This document shows, one piece after another, positions 39,141 to 49,831 of a stretch of DNA of 64,000 nt. Positions within the stretch are counted from its first letter, which is position 1, and every line of letters starts with the position of its first letter. The stretch is taken from positions 45,554 to 109,553 of the forward strand of contig JAGYJW010000020.1 in the NCBI GenBank assembly GCA_018401435.1, read 5' to 3'. The notes under the pieces are model-generated. The model was not told where the DNA came from. It was given only the letters and a program-made list of their open reading frames with translations, and ran no database searches. This stretch comes from Deltaproteobacteria bacterium. GTDB lineage: Bacteria > Myxococcota_A > UBA796 > UBA2385. The position numbers and the translations under genes were made by a program.

Positions 39141-41528
39141 ATGGACCTGGAAGCCCGCAGCCTGGACGCCCTGGATTGGCCCGTCGTCCTGTCCCACCTG
39201 TCCCGCCACGCCCGAACGGTGCGAGGGCGTGCGGCGGCCCTGCACCCGCGCCTGGCCGCAGACCGGGCCGAGGTGCAACGCATCTACGCAATGGTGGCCG
39301 AGGTTCAGGCCCTCGCCGAGCTGGAAGAGCCGGTTCCTGTGGGCGCGGTCACCGATGTGGCGGGCCCCTTGCGGCGCGCGGGCCACAGCCTCGCCCTGGA
39401 ACGGGTCGAGCTGCGGGATATTGGCGGCTGCTTGGGGGCCTTGGACCGCCTGCGGCGCTGGCTGGACGCCCACGGCGAGGCCGCTCCCGAGCTGCACGCC
39501 CTGGCGGCCCCCATCCAGGTGGATGCGGAGCTGGTGGACGCGCTGACCGAGAGCTTCGATCCGGACGGCAACCTCAGCGAGGTCCGCTACCCGCAGCTGG
39601 CCGAGCTTCGGGAGCGGGCGCGGGCCCTGCGCGAGGGCATCCAGCAGCTGCTGCGGGACCTCGTATCGGGGGACCGGCTGAGCGAGGCCCTGCAAGACCG
39701 CTTCGTGACCGAGCGGGGCGGGCGCTACGTCATCCCGGTGCGGGCCAGCTATGCGCGCAGCGTCGGCATCGTACACGCGGCATCGCAGTCCGGAGAGACC
39801 CTCTTTGTCGAGCCGGCCGAGGTGGTCGAACGCACCAACCGGCTCAAAGAGGTGGAGCTGTCCATCGAGCGCGAGGAGCGCCGCATCCTGGTGATGCTGA
39901 CGGCCATGGTGGCCCGCCGGGAGGGCCCGCTGCTGGCCGCCCTGGACGCGGCCGAAGCGGTGGACCTGGTGGTGGCGCGGGCGGGTCTGGGCCAAGAGCT
40001 TCGCGGCAGCATCCCCGAGGTGGGACGCGGCGGCGTGATCGCGCTGCACGATGCCCGTCATCCCGTGCTGCAGCTGCGCGGGATTGAGGTCGTGGCCAAC
40101 GATCTCGCGTTGAACGCCGACGCCCGCGGCCTGGTCTTGTCCGGCCCCAACACCGGGGGCAAGACGGTCGCGCTCAAGACGCTGGGGCTGGCCGCGCTGA
40201 TGGTGCGCAGCGGCATCCCGGTGCCTGCGGCGCCGGGCAGCCGGGTCGATGTCTTCTCTCCCATTCTGGCCGATGTCGGCGACATGCAGTCGGTTGAAGG
40301 GGATCTTTCCACCTTCTCGGGCCATGTGGCGGTGCTCAAGGCCATGCTGGCGGCGGCGGGGCCGACGGCCCTGGTGCTGCTCGACGAGATCGGCGTGGGC
40401 ACCGATCCCGCCCAAGGCGCGGCCCTGGCGCGGGCGGTGCTGGAGGCCCTGGTGGACCGCGGCGTGCGCCTGGGGGTCACCACCCACTACGCCGAGCTGA
40501 AGGCCCTGGGGGCCGGCGATCCGCGCTTCAGCCTGGCGGCGGTGCAATATGCCGACGGTCGCCCCACCTACCGGGTGGAGGCCGGCCTGGCCGGCGAGAG
40601 CCACGCCTTCGCCATCGCCCGCCGCCTGGACCTGCCCGAAGCCATCCTCACCCGGGCCCGCGAGGTGATGGAGCAAGGCACCCGCGAGCTGACCGACCTG
40701 ATGGAGGGCCTGCAGGCCGCACGGGGTGAGGCCGACGCCCGCGCCCGCGAGCTGGCCGAGCTGCGCCGCGAGTTGGAGGCCGACCGACGCAAGCTCGCCG
40801 AGCGCGAGGCCGCCTTGGAGGCCCGCCGGAAGCAGCTCAAGGAGGAGGTGGCCCGCCGCTTCCGCGAGCAGCTCAAGAGCCGCGAAGATGAAGTCAAGGC
40901 GCTGATCTCCGCCTTGCAGGAGAACCCTGATATGCGCCTGGCGGGCCGCGCCCTGGGTGAGCTGCGGGCCGTGCAATCCGAGGTGGACGCCGCCATCGCC
41001 GGCGCCCAGGAGCCCCTGCCGCCGCCCCCGCTCAGCCTGTCGGTGGGCGACGCCGTGATCGTGCGCAAGCTGGGCAAGGTGGGCGAGGTGGTGCGGGATC
41101 TGGGGCGCGATCGCTACGAGGTGCGGGTGGGCCGGCTGCCCATGCAGGTCAAGCTGGACGAGCTGGCCCCCGCCCGGGGAACGGGGCGCATCGCCGCCCC
41201 CCTGCCCACACCCGCGCCCGCGCCCGCGTCCGCCCCATCCCCGGCCCCGCCGCCGGCCCGCGAGGGGCCCCTTGCCGGCCTGCGCACCGAGGGCAACACC
41301 TGTGATCTGCGCGGTCAGCGGGTAGAGGCCGCCATCGACCTGGTGGACGCCTTCCTCGCCCGGCTGCTGGCCAGTCCGCTGCGGGTGGGCTTCGTGCTGC
41401 ACGGCCACGGCACCGGCGCCTTGAAGCAGGCGGTGCGCCTGTCGCTGCCCACCCACCCGCTGGTGCGGCGATGGCGGCCCTGCAATCCCGACGAAGGGGG
41501 CGACGCCTACACCATCCTGGAGGTCTGA
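39141..41528 (+). CDS. mutS2: Endonuclease MutS2
   Basis: LSGPNTGGKTVALKTLGLAALM; SNTFSGH-like VEGDLSTFSGHVAVLKAML; VLLDEIGVGTDPAQGAALARAVLE; C-terminal Smr domain LRGQRVEAAIDLVDAFL...GFVLHGHGTGALKQAVR. Confidence 0.95.
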   Translation: MDLEARSLDALDWPVVLSHLSRHARTVRGRAAALHPRLAADRAEVQRIYAMVAEVQALAELEEPVPVGAVTDVAGPLRRAGHSLALERVELRDIGGCLGALDRLRRWLDAHGEAAPELHALAAPIQVDAELVDALTESFDPDGNLSEVRYPQLAELRERARALREGIQQLLRDLVSGDRLSEALQDRFVTERGGRYVIPVRASYARSVGIVHAASQSGETLFVEPAEVVERTNRLKEVELSIEREERRILVMLTAMVARREGPLLAALDAAEAVDLVVARAGLGQELRGSIPEVGRGGVIALHDARHPVLQLRGIEVVANDLALNADARGLVLSGPNTGGKTVALKTLGLAALMVRSGIPVPAAPGSRVDVFSPILADVGDMQSVEGDLSTFSGHVAVLKAMLAAAGPTALVLLDEIGVGTDPAQGAALARAVLEALVDRGVRLGVTTHYAELKALGAGDPRFSLAAVQYADGRPTYRVEAGLAGESHAFAIARRLDLPEAILTRAREVMEQGTRELTDLMEGLQAARGEADARARELAELRRELEADRRKLAEREAALEARRKQLKEEVARRFREQLKSREDEVKALISALQENPDMRLAGRALGELRAVQSEVDAAIAGAQEPLPPPPLSLSVGDAVIVRKLGKVGEVVRDLGRDRYEVRVGRLPMQVKLDELAPARGTGRIAAPLPTPAPAPASAPSPAPPPAREGPLAGLRTEGNTCDLRGQRVEAAIDLVDAFLARLLASPLRVGFVLHGHGTGALKQAVRLSLPTHPLVRRWRPCNPDEGGDAYTILEV

Positions 41529-41645
41529 AGCTGCCGCCGCGGGCCTTACGGAATTCTCAGCAATGGCACCGGCGGTGCGGCCGCGGCGCCTGCCGGGATA
41601 GGGGCGCGGCATGTCAGGACCCTGCGCGGTCCAGGAGGTCCACCC

Positions 41646-44324
41646 TTGTTCTTCGCCCTGTTCTGCCTCATTGCTTCGGCCTGGGCGGCGACGCTGCCCG
41701 GCCTGCCCTTGGACTTCGAGATGGGCCCCGAGGGCCGCTGGCTGCTGCCCGCGGACCTGCCCAAGGCCTTCCAGGACGCCGGCGTGCAGCCGGGTTGGGC
41801 GCTCTCGGCGGTGGATGGCCACCGCTTCGACGATCCGACGGCGACCGCAAAGCGCGTGGCCAGCGGCCCCGCCCGCCTGATCCAGCTCCACTTCGCCACC
41901 CCCGAGGGCGAGGTGGTGGTGCAGGTGCCCCGGGCCCCGCTGATTGCGGTGGATGAGATCGGCCTGCTGCCGGCCCCGCCCGATGCCAGCCTGGCCGGCA
42001 TGCGCTGGGAGCAGGGCGGTGGCGGCCAGCCCCTGCTGGTGACCCAGGAGGGCGCGGCCTTCCTGCTGGATCCGGCCACCGGTGCCTGGTCTGCGGCCAA
42101 GCCCAGCGGCCTGTCGGCAGCCGTGCCCGACGTCTTCTGGGCCCTGGCGAATGTGCCCTGGGCGATCACCCGCGACGGGCGCCTGCAGCTGGTGGATCCC
42201 GATGTGGCCCAGGTCGATCTCAAGGGTGCGGTGCGTTTGCGCTCCTTTCAGGGGGCCTCGGCCGAACACCTCGTGCTGCCCTCGGCCGACGGCCTGCTGG
42301 TGATGCGGGTGAGCTTCCCCGCGGGCACGGCCGAGCTGCCCCTCTGTGCGCCCGATTTCCCCGAGACCTGCCTGGTGGCCGGTCGGCAGATCGCCCGCGA
42401 CCTGAAGGGCGTGCGCGGCGCCCAGGAAGAGGCCCAGCGCATGTTGGGTGTGGCCTGCCAAGGCGGCGTCTACCGGGCCTGCCTGGAGGCCGTCGCCCTG
42501 GAAGACGCGGATCTGGCCGATCGCGCCCAGTCTTGTATCGACCGCAACGTCAATGCCTGCCACGAGCTGTCCCGGGCCCGTCTGCGCAAAGAGCCCGAGG
42601 TGCCCGGCCCCTTGATGGTGGGCGTGCTTGAGTATGCCTGCGCGGTGGACGCGTCGGGCTCCTTGGGCGAGCGCTTGCGCCGCATCGAAGATGTGGGCGA
42701 GGGCTGCATGTTGCTGTCGGCCGCCTTTGACCAGCGCGGGGTGCACGATCGCGCCCTGCTCAGTTTGGACCAGGCCTGTGTATTGGGTCGCGCCGACGCC
42801 TGTGAAGAGTCCAAGCGCCGCCGCGAGGAGGCCTTCGCGCTGCGCACCGTGCAGGAGTGCGAGTCGGTGGAGCTGCCCCTGGCCTCGGCCTGTGTGCAGC
42901 TGGGCCAGCTGCTGCAGCTTCGGCCCATCGGCGCCACCGAACTCGACGACTTCGCCGCCTTCTTGCGGGGCTGCGAGCTGGGCGACGAGAAGGGCTGCGT
43001 GCTCTTGGGCGACTATGTCGATCGGTGGGGCATCGAGCACCCCCGGGTGGTGAAGGCCGAACAGACCCTGGGCGCGGCCTGCAAGCAAGGCGAGCAGCGG
43101 GCCTGCATCGGCGCGGCCCACCTGCTGGTGCGCCACGAGCCCCGCACCGATGCCTATGGCGAGGCCCTGGCCCTCTTTGCGTCGGCTTGCGACGCGGGGC
43201 TGGCCAGCGGCTGCATCGCCGGCGCCGAACAGCGCCGCATCGGCATGGCCCGCAAGGTGGAGGCCCCCGAGGCCATCTCCATGTGGAAGACCGCCTGCGA
43301 CCTGGCCAGCGCGCCGGGCTGCCTGGGCCTGGGCGAGCGCCTGGTGCGCAGCAAGAAGAGCTGGGACGAGACCTTCGAGGCCTGGACCCGGGCCTGCGAC
43401 ACCGGCGAGGCCCACGCCTGCACCCAGCTGGGCCGCTTCGTCGTCAACAAGCACGACCCCGCCTGGCCCGGCGAACAAGCGCCCGACAGCTACCTGGACC
43501 GCGGCTGCGAGAATGGCGACGCCGAGGGCTGCTACTGGCTGGCCGAGGACGAAGTGCCCAAGAAGGGGGACCCCCCCGAGCCCGCCTACATCCTGTTGGA
43601 GCGCTCCTGCGACGGGGACTTCGGCAAGGCCTGCGCGTCGCTGGCCGATGTGCACCTGGGCCGAAAGACCAGCTTCGACGACGAGATCGCCGCCGGTCAC
43701 TTGCAGAGCGCCTGCGACAACGCCGACTTCGAGAGCTGCAAGCAGCTGGGCACCATGTATGTCAAGGGCAAGGGGGTCGAGAAGGACCGCCTGCGCGCCA
43801 AGGAGCTGCTGCAGAAATACAGCATCAACGCCACCCGCCGTCACCTGCGCCTGGGCATCCACATCGGCTTCCCTTATGTTGCGGGCGGCGAGGCTGAGCT
43901 GGTGGCGCCCATTCCCGTGGGCCCCGCCATCTCGGTGACCGGGAGCTACTCCTACCTGCCCGGCCTGGGCGGCGCCTTCATGCAACTCAAGGGTGACACC
44001 GCCCCCCAGGACCCGCCCGACCTGGTCTATGCCGACGCCGGCATCCGCCTCTACCCCAACAACAAGGCCCGCGGTCTCTACGGCATGGTGGCCGCCCACT
44101 GGATGGAGGCCAGCGGCGGCGAGCTGGCCGCCCCGCTCACCCGGGTGGGCCCCAGCGCCCGCCTGGGCATCCACAACGAGAACAAGCTCTTCTACAGCCG
44201 GGTGGAGATGGGCATCGGCAGCTACGGCATGATCTACCTGGTCGACTTCGACGAGGACGAGACCGGCAGCTTCCCCCTCATCCAGGCCACCTTGGGCTTC
44301 TCCATGGGTTTCGCCCCCTTTTAA
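41646..44324 (+). CDS. SEL1-like repeat protein with C-terminal outer-membrane-barrel-like domain
   Basis: Many ACxxGxxxxC repeats (e.g. LGAACKQGEQRACIGAAHLLVRHEPR, ACDAGLASGCIAGAEQ); C-term alternating hydrophobic strands LGIHIGFPYVAGGEAELVAPIPVGPAISVTGSYSYLPG. Confidence 0.7.
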   Translation: MFFALFCLIASAWAATLPGLPLDFEMGPEGRWLLPADLPKAFQDAGVQPGWALSAVDGHRFDDPTATAKRVASGPARLIQLHFATPEGEVVVQVPRAPLIAVDEIGLLPAPPDASLAGMRWEQGGGGQPLLVTQEGAAFLLDPATGAWSAAKPSGLSAAVPDVFWALANVPWAITRDGRLQLVDPDVAQVDLKGAVRLRSFQGASAEHLVLPSADGLLVMRVSFPAGTAELPLCAPDFPETCLVAGRQIARDLKGVRGAQEEAQRMLGVACQGGVYRACLEAVALEDADLADRAQSCIDRNVNACHELSRARLRKEPEVPGPLMVGVLEYACAVDASGSLGERLRRIEDVGEGCMLLSAAFDQRGVHDRALLSLDQACVLGRADACEESKRRREEAFALRTVQECESVELPLASACVQLGQLLQLRPIGATELDDFAAFLRGCELGDEKGCVLLGDYVDRWGIEHPRVVKAEQTLGAACKQGEQRACIGAAHLLVRHEPRTDAYGEALALFASACDAGLASGCIAGAEQRRIGMARKVEAPEAISMWKTACDLASAPGCLGLGERLVRSKKSWDETFEAWTRACDTGEAHACTQLGRFVVNKHDPAWPGEQAPDSYLDRGCENGDAEGCYWLAEDEVPKKGDPPEPAYILLERSCDGDFGKACASLADVHLGRKTSFDDEIAAGHLQSACDNADFESCKQLGTMYVKGKGVEKDRLRAKELLQKYSINATRRHLRLGIHIGFPYVAGGEAELVAPIPVGPAISVTGSYSYLPGLGGAFMQLKGDTAPQDPPDLVYADAGIRLYPNNKARGLYGMVAAHWMEASGGELAAPLTRVGPSARLGIHNENKLFYSRVEMGIGSYGMIYLVDFDEDETGSFPLIQATLGFSMGFAPF

Positions 44325-44338
44325 GCTCGGATCGCGCC

Positions 44339-45130
44339 ATGACCGACGACACCTTTCTGCACTGCGACCTGCCCGTCCTGGGGCGGCGGGTCCACCGCCT
44401 GGGCCTGTCCTGTGGCATGGGCATCGATGGGGCTGGCATCGACGCGGCGCTGGCCGAGCGGGGGCTGGGCTTCGTCTTCTGGACCCCGCGGCAGAAGGGC
44501 GAGGCCACGCTCAAGACCGCGCTGAAGCGCGACCGTGACGGCGTCGTGTTGATGACCGGCCCCACCGTCGCCCACTGGCCGGGCGCGCTCACCCGCTACA
44601 CCGACGCCACCCTCAAGCGGCTGGGCATCGACCAGATCGACGTGCTGATGACCTTCTGGGTGGGGGTGACCTCCAGCCTCAACGAGCGGCGCCTGGAGGA
44701 GCTGGTCGCCTTGCGCGACAGCGGCAAGGTGCGGGCCATCGGCTGCAGCATCCACGACCGGGTGCGGGCGGGCCAGCTGGCTGCAGACTCGCCGCTGGAC
44801 CTGCTGATGATTCGCTACAATGCCGCCCACCCCGGCGCCGAGCGCGACATCTTCCCCCAGCTGCGCGCCGACCGGCCCCGCATGGTGCTGGCCTATACGG
44901 CCACCCGTTGGCGCAAGCTGCTCAAGCCGGCCAAGGGTTGGTCGGGCCCCGTGATGACGGCGGCGGACTGCTACCGCTTCTGCCTGAGCAACCCCCATGT
45001 GCACGCGGTCTTGGGTGCGCCCAAGAGCCTGGCTGAGCTGGACGATAACCTGGCGGGCTTGCAGCGCGGTCCCCTCAGCCCGGAAGAAGACGCCTGGATG
45101 CGGGACTTTGGCCGGGTGGTGCACGGCTGA
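44339..45130 (+). CDS. Aldo/keto reductase family protein
   Basis: LGLSCGMGIDGAGIDAALAERGLGFVFWTPRQKG...LKRLGIDQIDVLMTFWVG...GKVRAIGCSIHDR. Confidence 0.8.
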   Translation: MTDDTFLHCDLPVLGRRVHRLGLSCGMGIDGAGIDAALAERGLGFVFWTPRQKGEATLKTALKRDRDGVVLMTGPTVAHWPGALTRYTDATLKRLGIDQIDVLMTFWVGVTSSLNERRLEELVALRDSGKVRAIGCSIHDRVRAGQLAADSPLDLLMIRYNAAHPGAERDIFPQLRADRPRMVLAYTATRWRKLLKPAKGWSGPVMTAADCYRFCLSNPHVHAVLGAPKSLAELDDNLAGLQRGPLSPEEDAWMRDFGRVVHG

Positions 45131-45172
45131 GCCGGCCCGGCAGCTCGACCAGCGTCCCCGGGAAGCGCTGCT

Positions 45173-45898
45173 TCAGTTGGATTTCCGGCGCATGCGGAGG
45201 CGATGGCGGAGGACCCGGTACCAGGGGCCGCCGGTGAGCACCGCGACCAGGTCCATCTTGGGGTCATCGATCAAGTCGGCGGGCAGGGGCTGGCCAACTT
45301 CGAGCACCCAGTGGCGGGCCTGGCCCCGCTTGCGGATGTTGGCGAAGAGCAGCAGTCGGCGAAAATTCAGCCGCCAACCCACACACTCGGCAACGAAGCG
45401 TTTCAGCGCGTTGCCGCGCACATAGTAGACCTGGGGGGCCTCGCTGGGCCGCATCACCGGGCTGAAGTTCTCGGGGAAGTGCCCGCCGAATCGAAAGGAG
45501 CGGATGTCTCGGCCGGCCATGGCCAGGGCGGCGTCGAGGGCCGATGACATGCCCACGGGCACCACGTCGACGGTCTGCCACCAGTGGCTGGCCCAGTGGT
45601 CCATGATCAGCCCGCCGGGGTCCACAAAGCCGGGCAGCCCGGTGGCGGCCACCAGGGCGATCGATTCGCCGCGCCCGATGCAGGCCTTTGCGACCTCCAG
45701 CTCGCTGCCATCCATCCAGATCACTTCGCGGTCCGGCGCGAGCAGCCCGAGCCGGCGCATGCGATCCACGGTGCCCGGCGCGTGCTCGATCAGGAGGTGG
45801 TCGACCGTGGACAAGACCTCCCGCGCGGCATCGGACAGATCGCTCCATTCGGTGCCAATGGGCATCGGCACCAGGTAGATGGTGGGCGCTCGGGGCAT
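45173..45898 (-). CDS. Tetrapyrrole (corrin/porphyrin) methylase-like / RsmI-like protein
   Basis: PTIYLVPMPIGTEWSDLSDAAREVLSTVDHLLIEHAPGTVDRMRRLG...SIALVAATGLPGFVDPGG. Confidence 0.7.
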   Translation of the reverse strand: MPRAPTIYLVPMPIGTEWSDLSDAAREVLSTVDHLLIEHAPGTVDRMRRLGLLAPDREVIWMDGSELEVAKACIGRGESIALVAATGLPGFVDPGGLIMDHWASHWWQTVDVVPVGMSSALDAALAMAGRDIRSFRFGGHFPENFSPVMRPSEAPQVYYVRGNALKRFVAECVGWRLNFRRLLLFANIRKRGQARHWVLEVGQPLPADLIDDPKMDLVAVLTGGPWYRVLRHRLRMRRKSN

Positions 45899-45930
45899 CT
45901 TCCTCTCTGGCAGGACGGCCGTCGCAGCCC

Positions 45931-46896
45931 CTATTTGCGGTCCTTCTTCTTGCGACCGGTCTCGGGTGGTGGAGGAGGGGGAGGGGGCTCCAAGAGGGTC
46001 TGGGTCTGGGTGCGCCCATCCACCTGGCTGATCAGCCACAGGCCGCCGCCAGCCACCACATAGGCAGCAGAGAATCCGCTTTGGCTGGAGACAATCAGCT
46101 GCTCGACCGGGCCCCGGGTCTCGGGGTTGGCGATGGTCTCCAGCACGGGGCGGCGAAAGCTGCCGGGAATCACCAGGGCGCCATTGCCGTCCAGGGTGAG
46201 CCAGGCCGATCGCAGGCCGCTGGTGCTGGCCACCTGCAGCAGGTGCAGGCCGGGGCGCAGATGCTGCACCCGCTGGCCTTCGCCCGGGGGCATGCCGTCC
46301 AGCCAGGGGCCCGCCAGGGTGGCCGGCGGGGCCAGCTCCAAGGCGAAGCGGTCGCTGTTGTGCCGAATCTCGGAGATCAGCTCCCGGCCCTCTCCCGGCA
46401 TCCATTCATCCCAGGTGATCTCGCTCTGCAGGCTGAGGGCGGTGCCCAGCTCGGCCTTGGCGGCCTCCACCTCGCCTTCGCGGGCGAGCAGGCCGCTCCG
46501 AAGCTGGAAGAGGCGGGTGGCCACCTTGCCGTCCACCTTCTCGACCAGGCAGCCCAAGCGGGCCATGCCCAGGTCGAGGTGGTCCATGGCCGAGGCCACA
46601 TCACCCTCTCGCCAGCTGGTCTCGGCCCGCACCCGAGCGGCGCGGATCTCGTCCATGCGGGAGGGTTCACCCGCACAATGTCGCAAGGTGGCGCCGCCGA
46701 TGGCCCGGGGGATGCCCGACAGCAGGCTGTCGAGGGGCACCGGCTCGAGCTGGTCGCGGGGCAGGCCGCTGCGGGCCGCTGCCAAGGCGAGGGCAGCGGT
46801 GGCATCCCCATCGTAGACGACCGGCACCCCGGCATGGGCCAGGCCGCCGCCGAAGAGCGCCAGGGCCCCGAGCAGGCCTTGCAGCGCGCCCTTCAT
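45931..46896 (-). CDS. Secreted hypothetical protein
   Basis: Signal peptide-like N-term; open frame; ends in poly-Pro and Lys-rich tail. Confidence 0.55.
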   Translation of the reverse strand: MKGALQGLLGALALFGGGLAHAGVPVVYDGDATAALALAAARSGLPRDQLEPVPLDSLLSGIPRAIGGATLRHCAGEPSRMDEIRAARVRAETSWREGDVASAMDHLDLGMARLGCLVEKVDGKVATRLFQLRSGLLAREGEVEAAKAELGTALSLQSEITWDEWMPGEGRELISEIRHNSDRFALELAPPATLAGPWLDGMPPGEGQRVQHLRPGLHLLQVASTSGLRSAWLTLDGNGALVIPGSFRRPVLETIANPETRGPVEQLIVSSQSGFSAAYVVAGGGLWLISQVDGRTQTQTLLEPPPPPPPPETGRKKKDRK

Positions 46897-48568
46897 GGGG
46901 CCGATCCGCAGGTGCTGTTGGTATCGAAGCTGTAGCAGATGTCCACGCGCTGATCCGGCTTGACGAGCACCGGCACGCGGGTGGATTCGCCGCCAGCGCT
47001 CCGGATGTCGAGGATGTGACTGCCCACGGGCAGCTTGTATTCCCCGTTGGCCCGCGCGCTGAGCACCCGGCCGCCCTCGCTGACGGTGGCCCCGCTGGGC
47101 ACGGTCCGCACCACCACCGTGCCGGTCACGTCGCCGGTGGTGCTGCTGCCGCTGCCACCGTCGGTGGCTGCGGTGGGCTGGGCGGGGCTGCTGCTATCGG
47201 GGATCACGGTGATGACCCGGCGGGCAGGGGCGGGCGCAGGAGCAGGGGGCAGGCGCAGGGCAGGCGCGCTGGCTGCGCGGTGGGGCCGGGTTGGCCGAAG
47301 GGGCTGCGGGCGGCGCCTCGGGCGGCTCGGGAACAGGGGCAGCGGGCCCATCTTCGGGCAGGGGCGGCACTGGATCCCGGGGCGGCTGCAGACCTCCTCT
47401 GGGGGCAGCTCCGGGCGCTCCGCTGGGGGGCCTCGACGGGCTCGTCGAGCAGCCGCGGCACCCACACCGCGCCGCCTGCCGCCACCACCAGAAAGGCCAG
47501 AGCGGCCACGCCGATCAGCAGGCCCATCGGGCGCCCGCCGGGCTTGGGCTCTTGGGGCGGGGTGGTCTTGCCCTCTTCGGGCAGCCAGGTGTCCACCGTC
47601 GGGGCCACGGGCACGGCGGTGCTGCCGGTGGGGGCGACGACGGGGGCACGAGGCGGCGCGGGGGCCGGCGCGGGCTGGGGCCGGCGGGGTTGGGCCGGTG
47701 CGCCGGTCAGCGCCACGATGCCCTGGGGGTCGGTCACATCGCCATCAAAGAGGCTGGGGCCCTCCAGGGCGGCCACGATGGCGCGAAGGTCGGCCACCAT
47801 CGCGTCCATGCGCGGGTAGCGGTCCTCGGGGTAGAGCCGGGTGGCCTTCTGGATGATGCGCGCGAGGCCGGGGTCCACATCGGCGAAGACCTCGGCATAG
47901 GCCTCCTGGTTGTGCAGGTTGGGGCTGTGGCGACCGGTCAGCAGCGCGTGCAGGGTGACGCCCAGGGCGTAGATATCGGAGCGGGCGTCGGCGACGTGGG
48001 TGTTCTCGCGCTGTTCGGGCGGCATATAGGCCCAGGTCCCCATCACCGTGCCGGTGCGGGTCAGCTCGCCCTCGCGGTCGATGACCCGAGCGATGCCGAA
48101 ATCGGCGAGTTTGAGCACGCCATGCCGATCCACGAGGATATTGGCTGGCTTGATGTCGCGGTGGATGACCCCCGCGGCGTGGGCGACGGACAGGGCGCCG
48201 CCCACGGTGATGCCCACCTCGGCGACCTCTTTGGGGGAGAGGGGGCCGGTGCGCCCCACCCGCGCGCCCAGGCTGTCGCTCTCGGCCAGCTCCATGACCA
48301 TGTAGAGGCCCTGGTCGTCGTCGATGACGTCGTGCACCATCAGCACGTTGTTGTGCTTGAGTCCGGCCTGGGCGTGGGCCTCGTTCATGAAGCGGGCGCG
48401 GTTCTGGCGGGAGCGCGCGAATTCGGGGCTGAGCAGCTTGATCGCCCGGTGCACCCCGATGCGGGTGTCGGTGGCCAGGTAGACGGTGGCCGTGCCACCC
48501 ACACCCAGCTCGCGCTCGATGCGGTAGCGACCGCGATCCAGGGTCTCGGGGGCCACGTTCTCGGACAA
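46893..48568 (-). CDS. Ser/Thr protein kinase with C-terminal PEGA-like domain (frameshift near 47260-47460)
   Basis: YRIERELGVGGTATVYLATDTRIGVHRAIKLL...VIHRDIKPANILVDRHGVLKLADFGIARV...GTWAYMPPEQ; PEGA-like VVRTVPSGATVSEGGRVLSARANGEYKLPVGSHILDI. Confidence 0.9.
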
Positions 48569-48618
48569 GGGGGCTCCGGTGCGGGGCGGGCCGGGCTGGC
48601 TGCTCGCCGCCTCATATC

Positions 48619-49221
48619 GTGCTAGCGCTCGGGTCGACGTCGCCTTTGCCGGCAGCCGCCGCCGCACCCCCTCCCGAGCCTGCCGTGAAGACCGAGCTTC
48701 CCCCCCGCGACTACCACGCCCAGGTGCCCTTCCCCGACCGGGTGGAGTGTGTGCCCATCGGCGTCGTGCGCTCGGTCTTCACCGAACGAAACGGCACCCC
48801 CCGGCAGGCCGGCCTGCCCGATGTGCGGGGCCGCGACGGCAATTCTCCGGGTCGGGTGGAGCTCTTTCCCGATCTCGTGCCGCGCACGGCCCTGCAAGAC
48901 CTCGCCGGCTTCGACCGCGTGTGGCTCATCACCTGGCTGCACCTCAACCGGCCGGGCTTTCGGCCCATGGTGCGCCCGCCTCGGGGTGGGCAGCGGCGGG
49001 GCGTGCTGGCCACCCGCTCTCCCCACCGGCCCAACCCCATCGGCCTGTCGGCCGTGCGCCTGGACCGGGTCGAGGGCCACACCCTGCACCTGATCGGCCT
49101 CGACTTGATCGATGGCACGCCCGTTCTCGACGTGAAGCCCTATGTGGTCTACTGCGACGCCTTCCCCGAAGCGAGCAGCGGCTGGGTGGACGAGATGGGC
49201 GGCAAGCCCGAGATCGGCTGA
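48619..49221 (+). CDS. trmO: TrmO-like tRNA (adenine-N6) methyltransferase (TsaA/YaeB domain)
   Basis: CVPIGVVRSVFTERNGTPRQAGLPDVRGRDG...GFDRVWLITWLHLNRPGF...GVLATRSPHRPNPIGLSAVRLDRVEG. Confidence 0.88.
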   Translation: MLALGSTSPLPAAAAAPPPEPAVKTELPPRDYHAQVPFPDRVECVPIGVVRSVFTERNGTPRQAGLPDVRGRDGNSPGRVELFPDLVPRTALQDLAGFDRVWLITWLHLNRPGFRPMVRPPRGGQRRGVLATRSPHRPNPIGLSAVRLDRVEGHTLHLIGLDLIDGTPVLDVKPYVVYCDAFPEASSGWVDEMGGKPEIG

Positions 49222-49241
49222 GGCAGACGATCCTCGGGGGA

Positions 49242-49817
49242 TCAGCGGCGGTTTTCCGCGCCGGGGGTCGGGTGCTCCGAGATGGCCCACTCCTGGCTGT
49301 CCAGGCGGATAAAGCTGTGATCGCGCTCCAGGGCGGGATAGCGCAGCTCGGCGGAGGGCTGGCCGTCGGGGCGGATCAGCCACAGGGTCTCTCCTCCCGC
49401 CTTGAGCTTGAAGGGCGCGTGCGGCCCGTCCTCGTCGCCTTCGCCGTCGTCGGCCCAGATGAGCAGATAGCCTTCGGCCGGCACCCAGGTCCCCGCGGGC
49501 AGGACCCACAGCTCCTGGGCCGTCGGATCCCCATCGGTCAGGCCCCAGCCCGCCGCGTGCACGTCCCGGTCGTTGGGGTTGGCGATCTCGATCCAGTCGC
49601 TCTCTTCGTCGCTGTCGGCCAGCAGCTCGTTGAATCGCAGGGGTGCCAGGCCACCGACCCGCTCGACGTCCTCAGTGGGATCGCCGTCTGCGCCGTCATC
49701 GCCATTCACCGCGAGGGCGCCGCTGTCGATCGCCGTCCAGACGCCGCTGTCGCCCAGGGGGGCGGCCAGGCTGCAGCCGCTGGTCAGCAGGAGGAGGAGG
49801 GGCAGGGGGCGGATCAT
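49242..49817 (-). CDS. Lipoprotein with lamin-tail domain
   Basis: LLLLTSGCSLAAP; LRFNELLADSDEESDWIEIANPNDRDVHAAGWGLTDGDPTAQELWVLPAGTWVPAEGYLLIWADD. Confidence 0.8.
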   Translation of the reverse strand: MIRPLPLLLLLTSGCSLAAPLGDSGVWTAIDSGALAVNGDDGADGDPTEDVERVGGLAPLRFNELLADSDEESDWIEIANPNDRDVHAAGWGLTDGDPTAQELWVLPAGTWVPAEGYLLIWADDGEGDEDGPHAPFKLKAGGETLWLIRPDGQPSAELRYPALERDHSFIRLDSQEWAISEHPTPGAENRR

Positions 49818-49831
49818 CGGGGCTCCGGTAC

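Noticed and set aside
39009-44174. 1721-aa minus-strand ORF
   Set aside because: Antisense shadow of MutS2 and the SEL1 protein; low-complexity G/A/Q/H-rich composition typical of GC-rich antisense frames.
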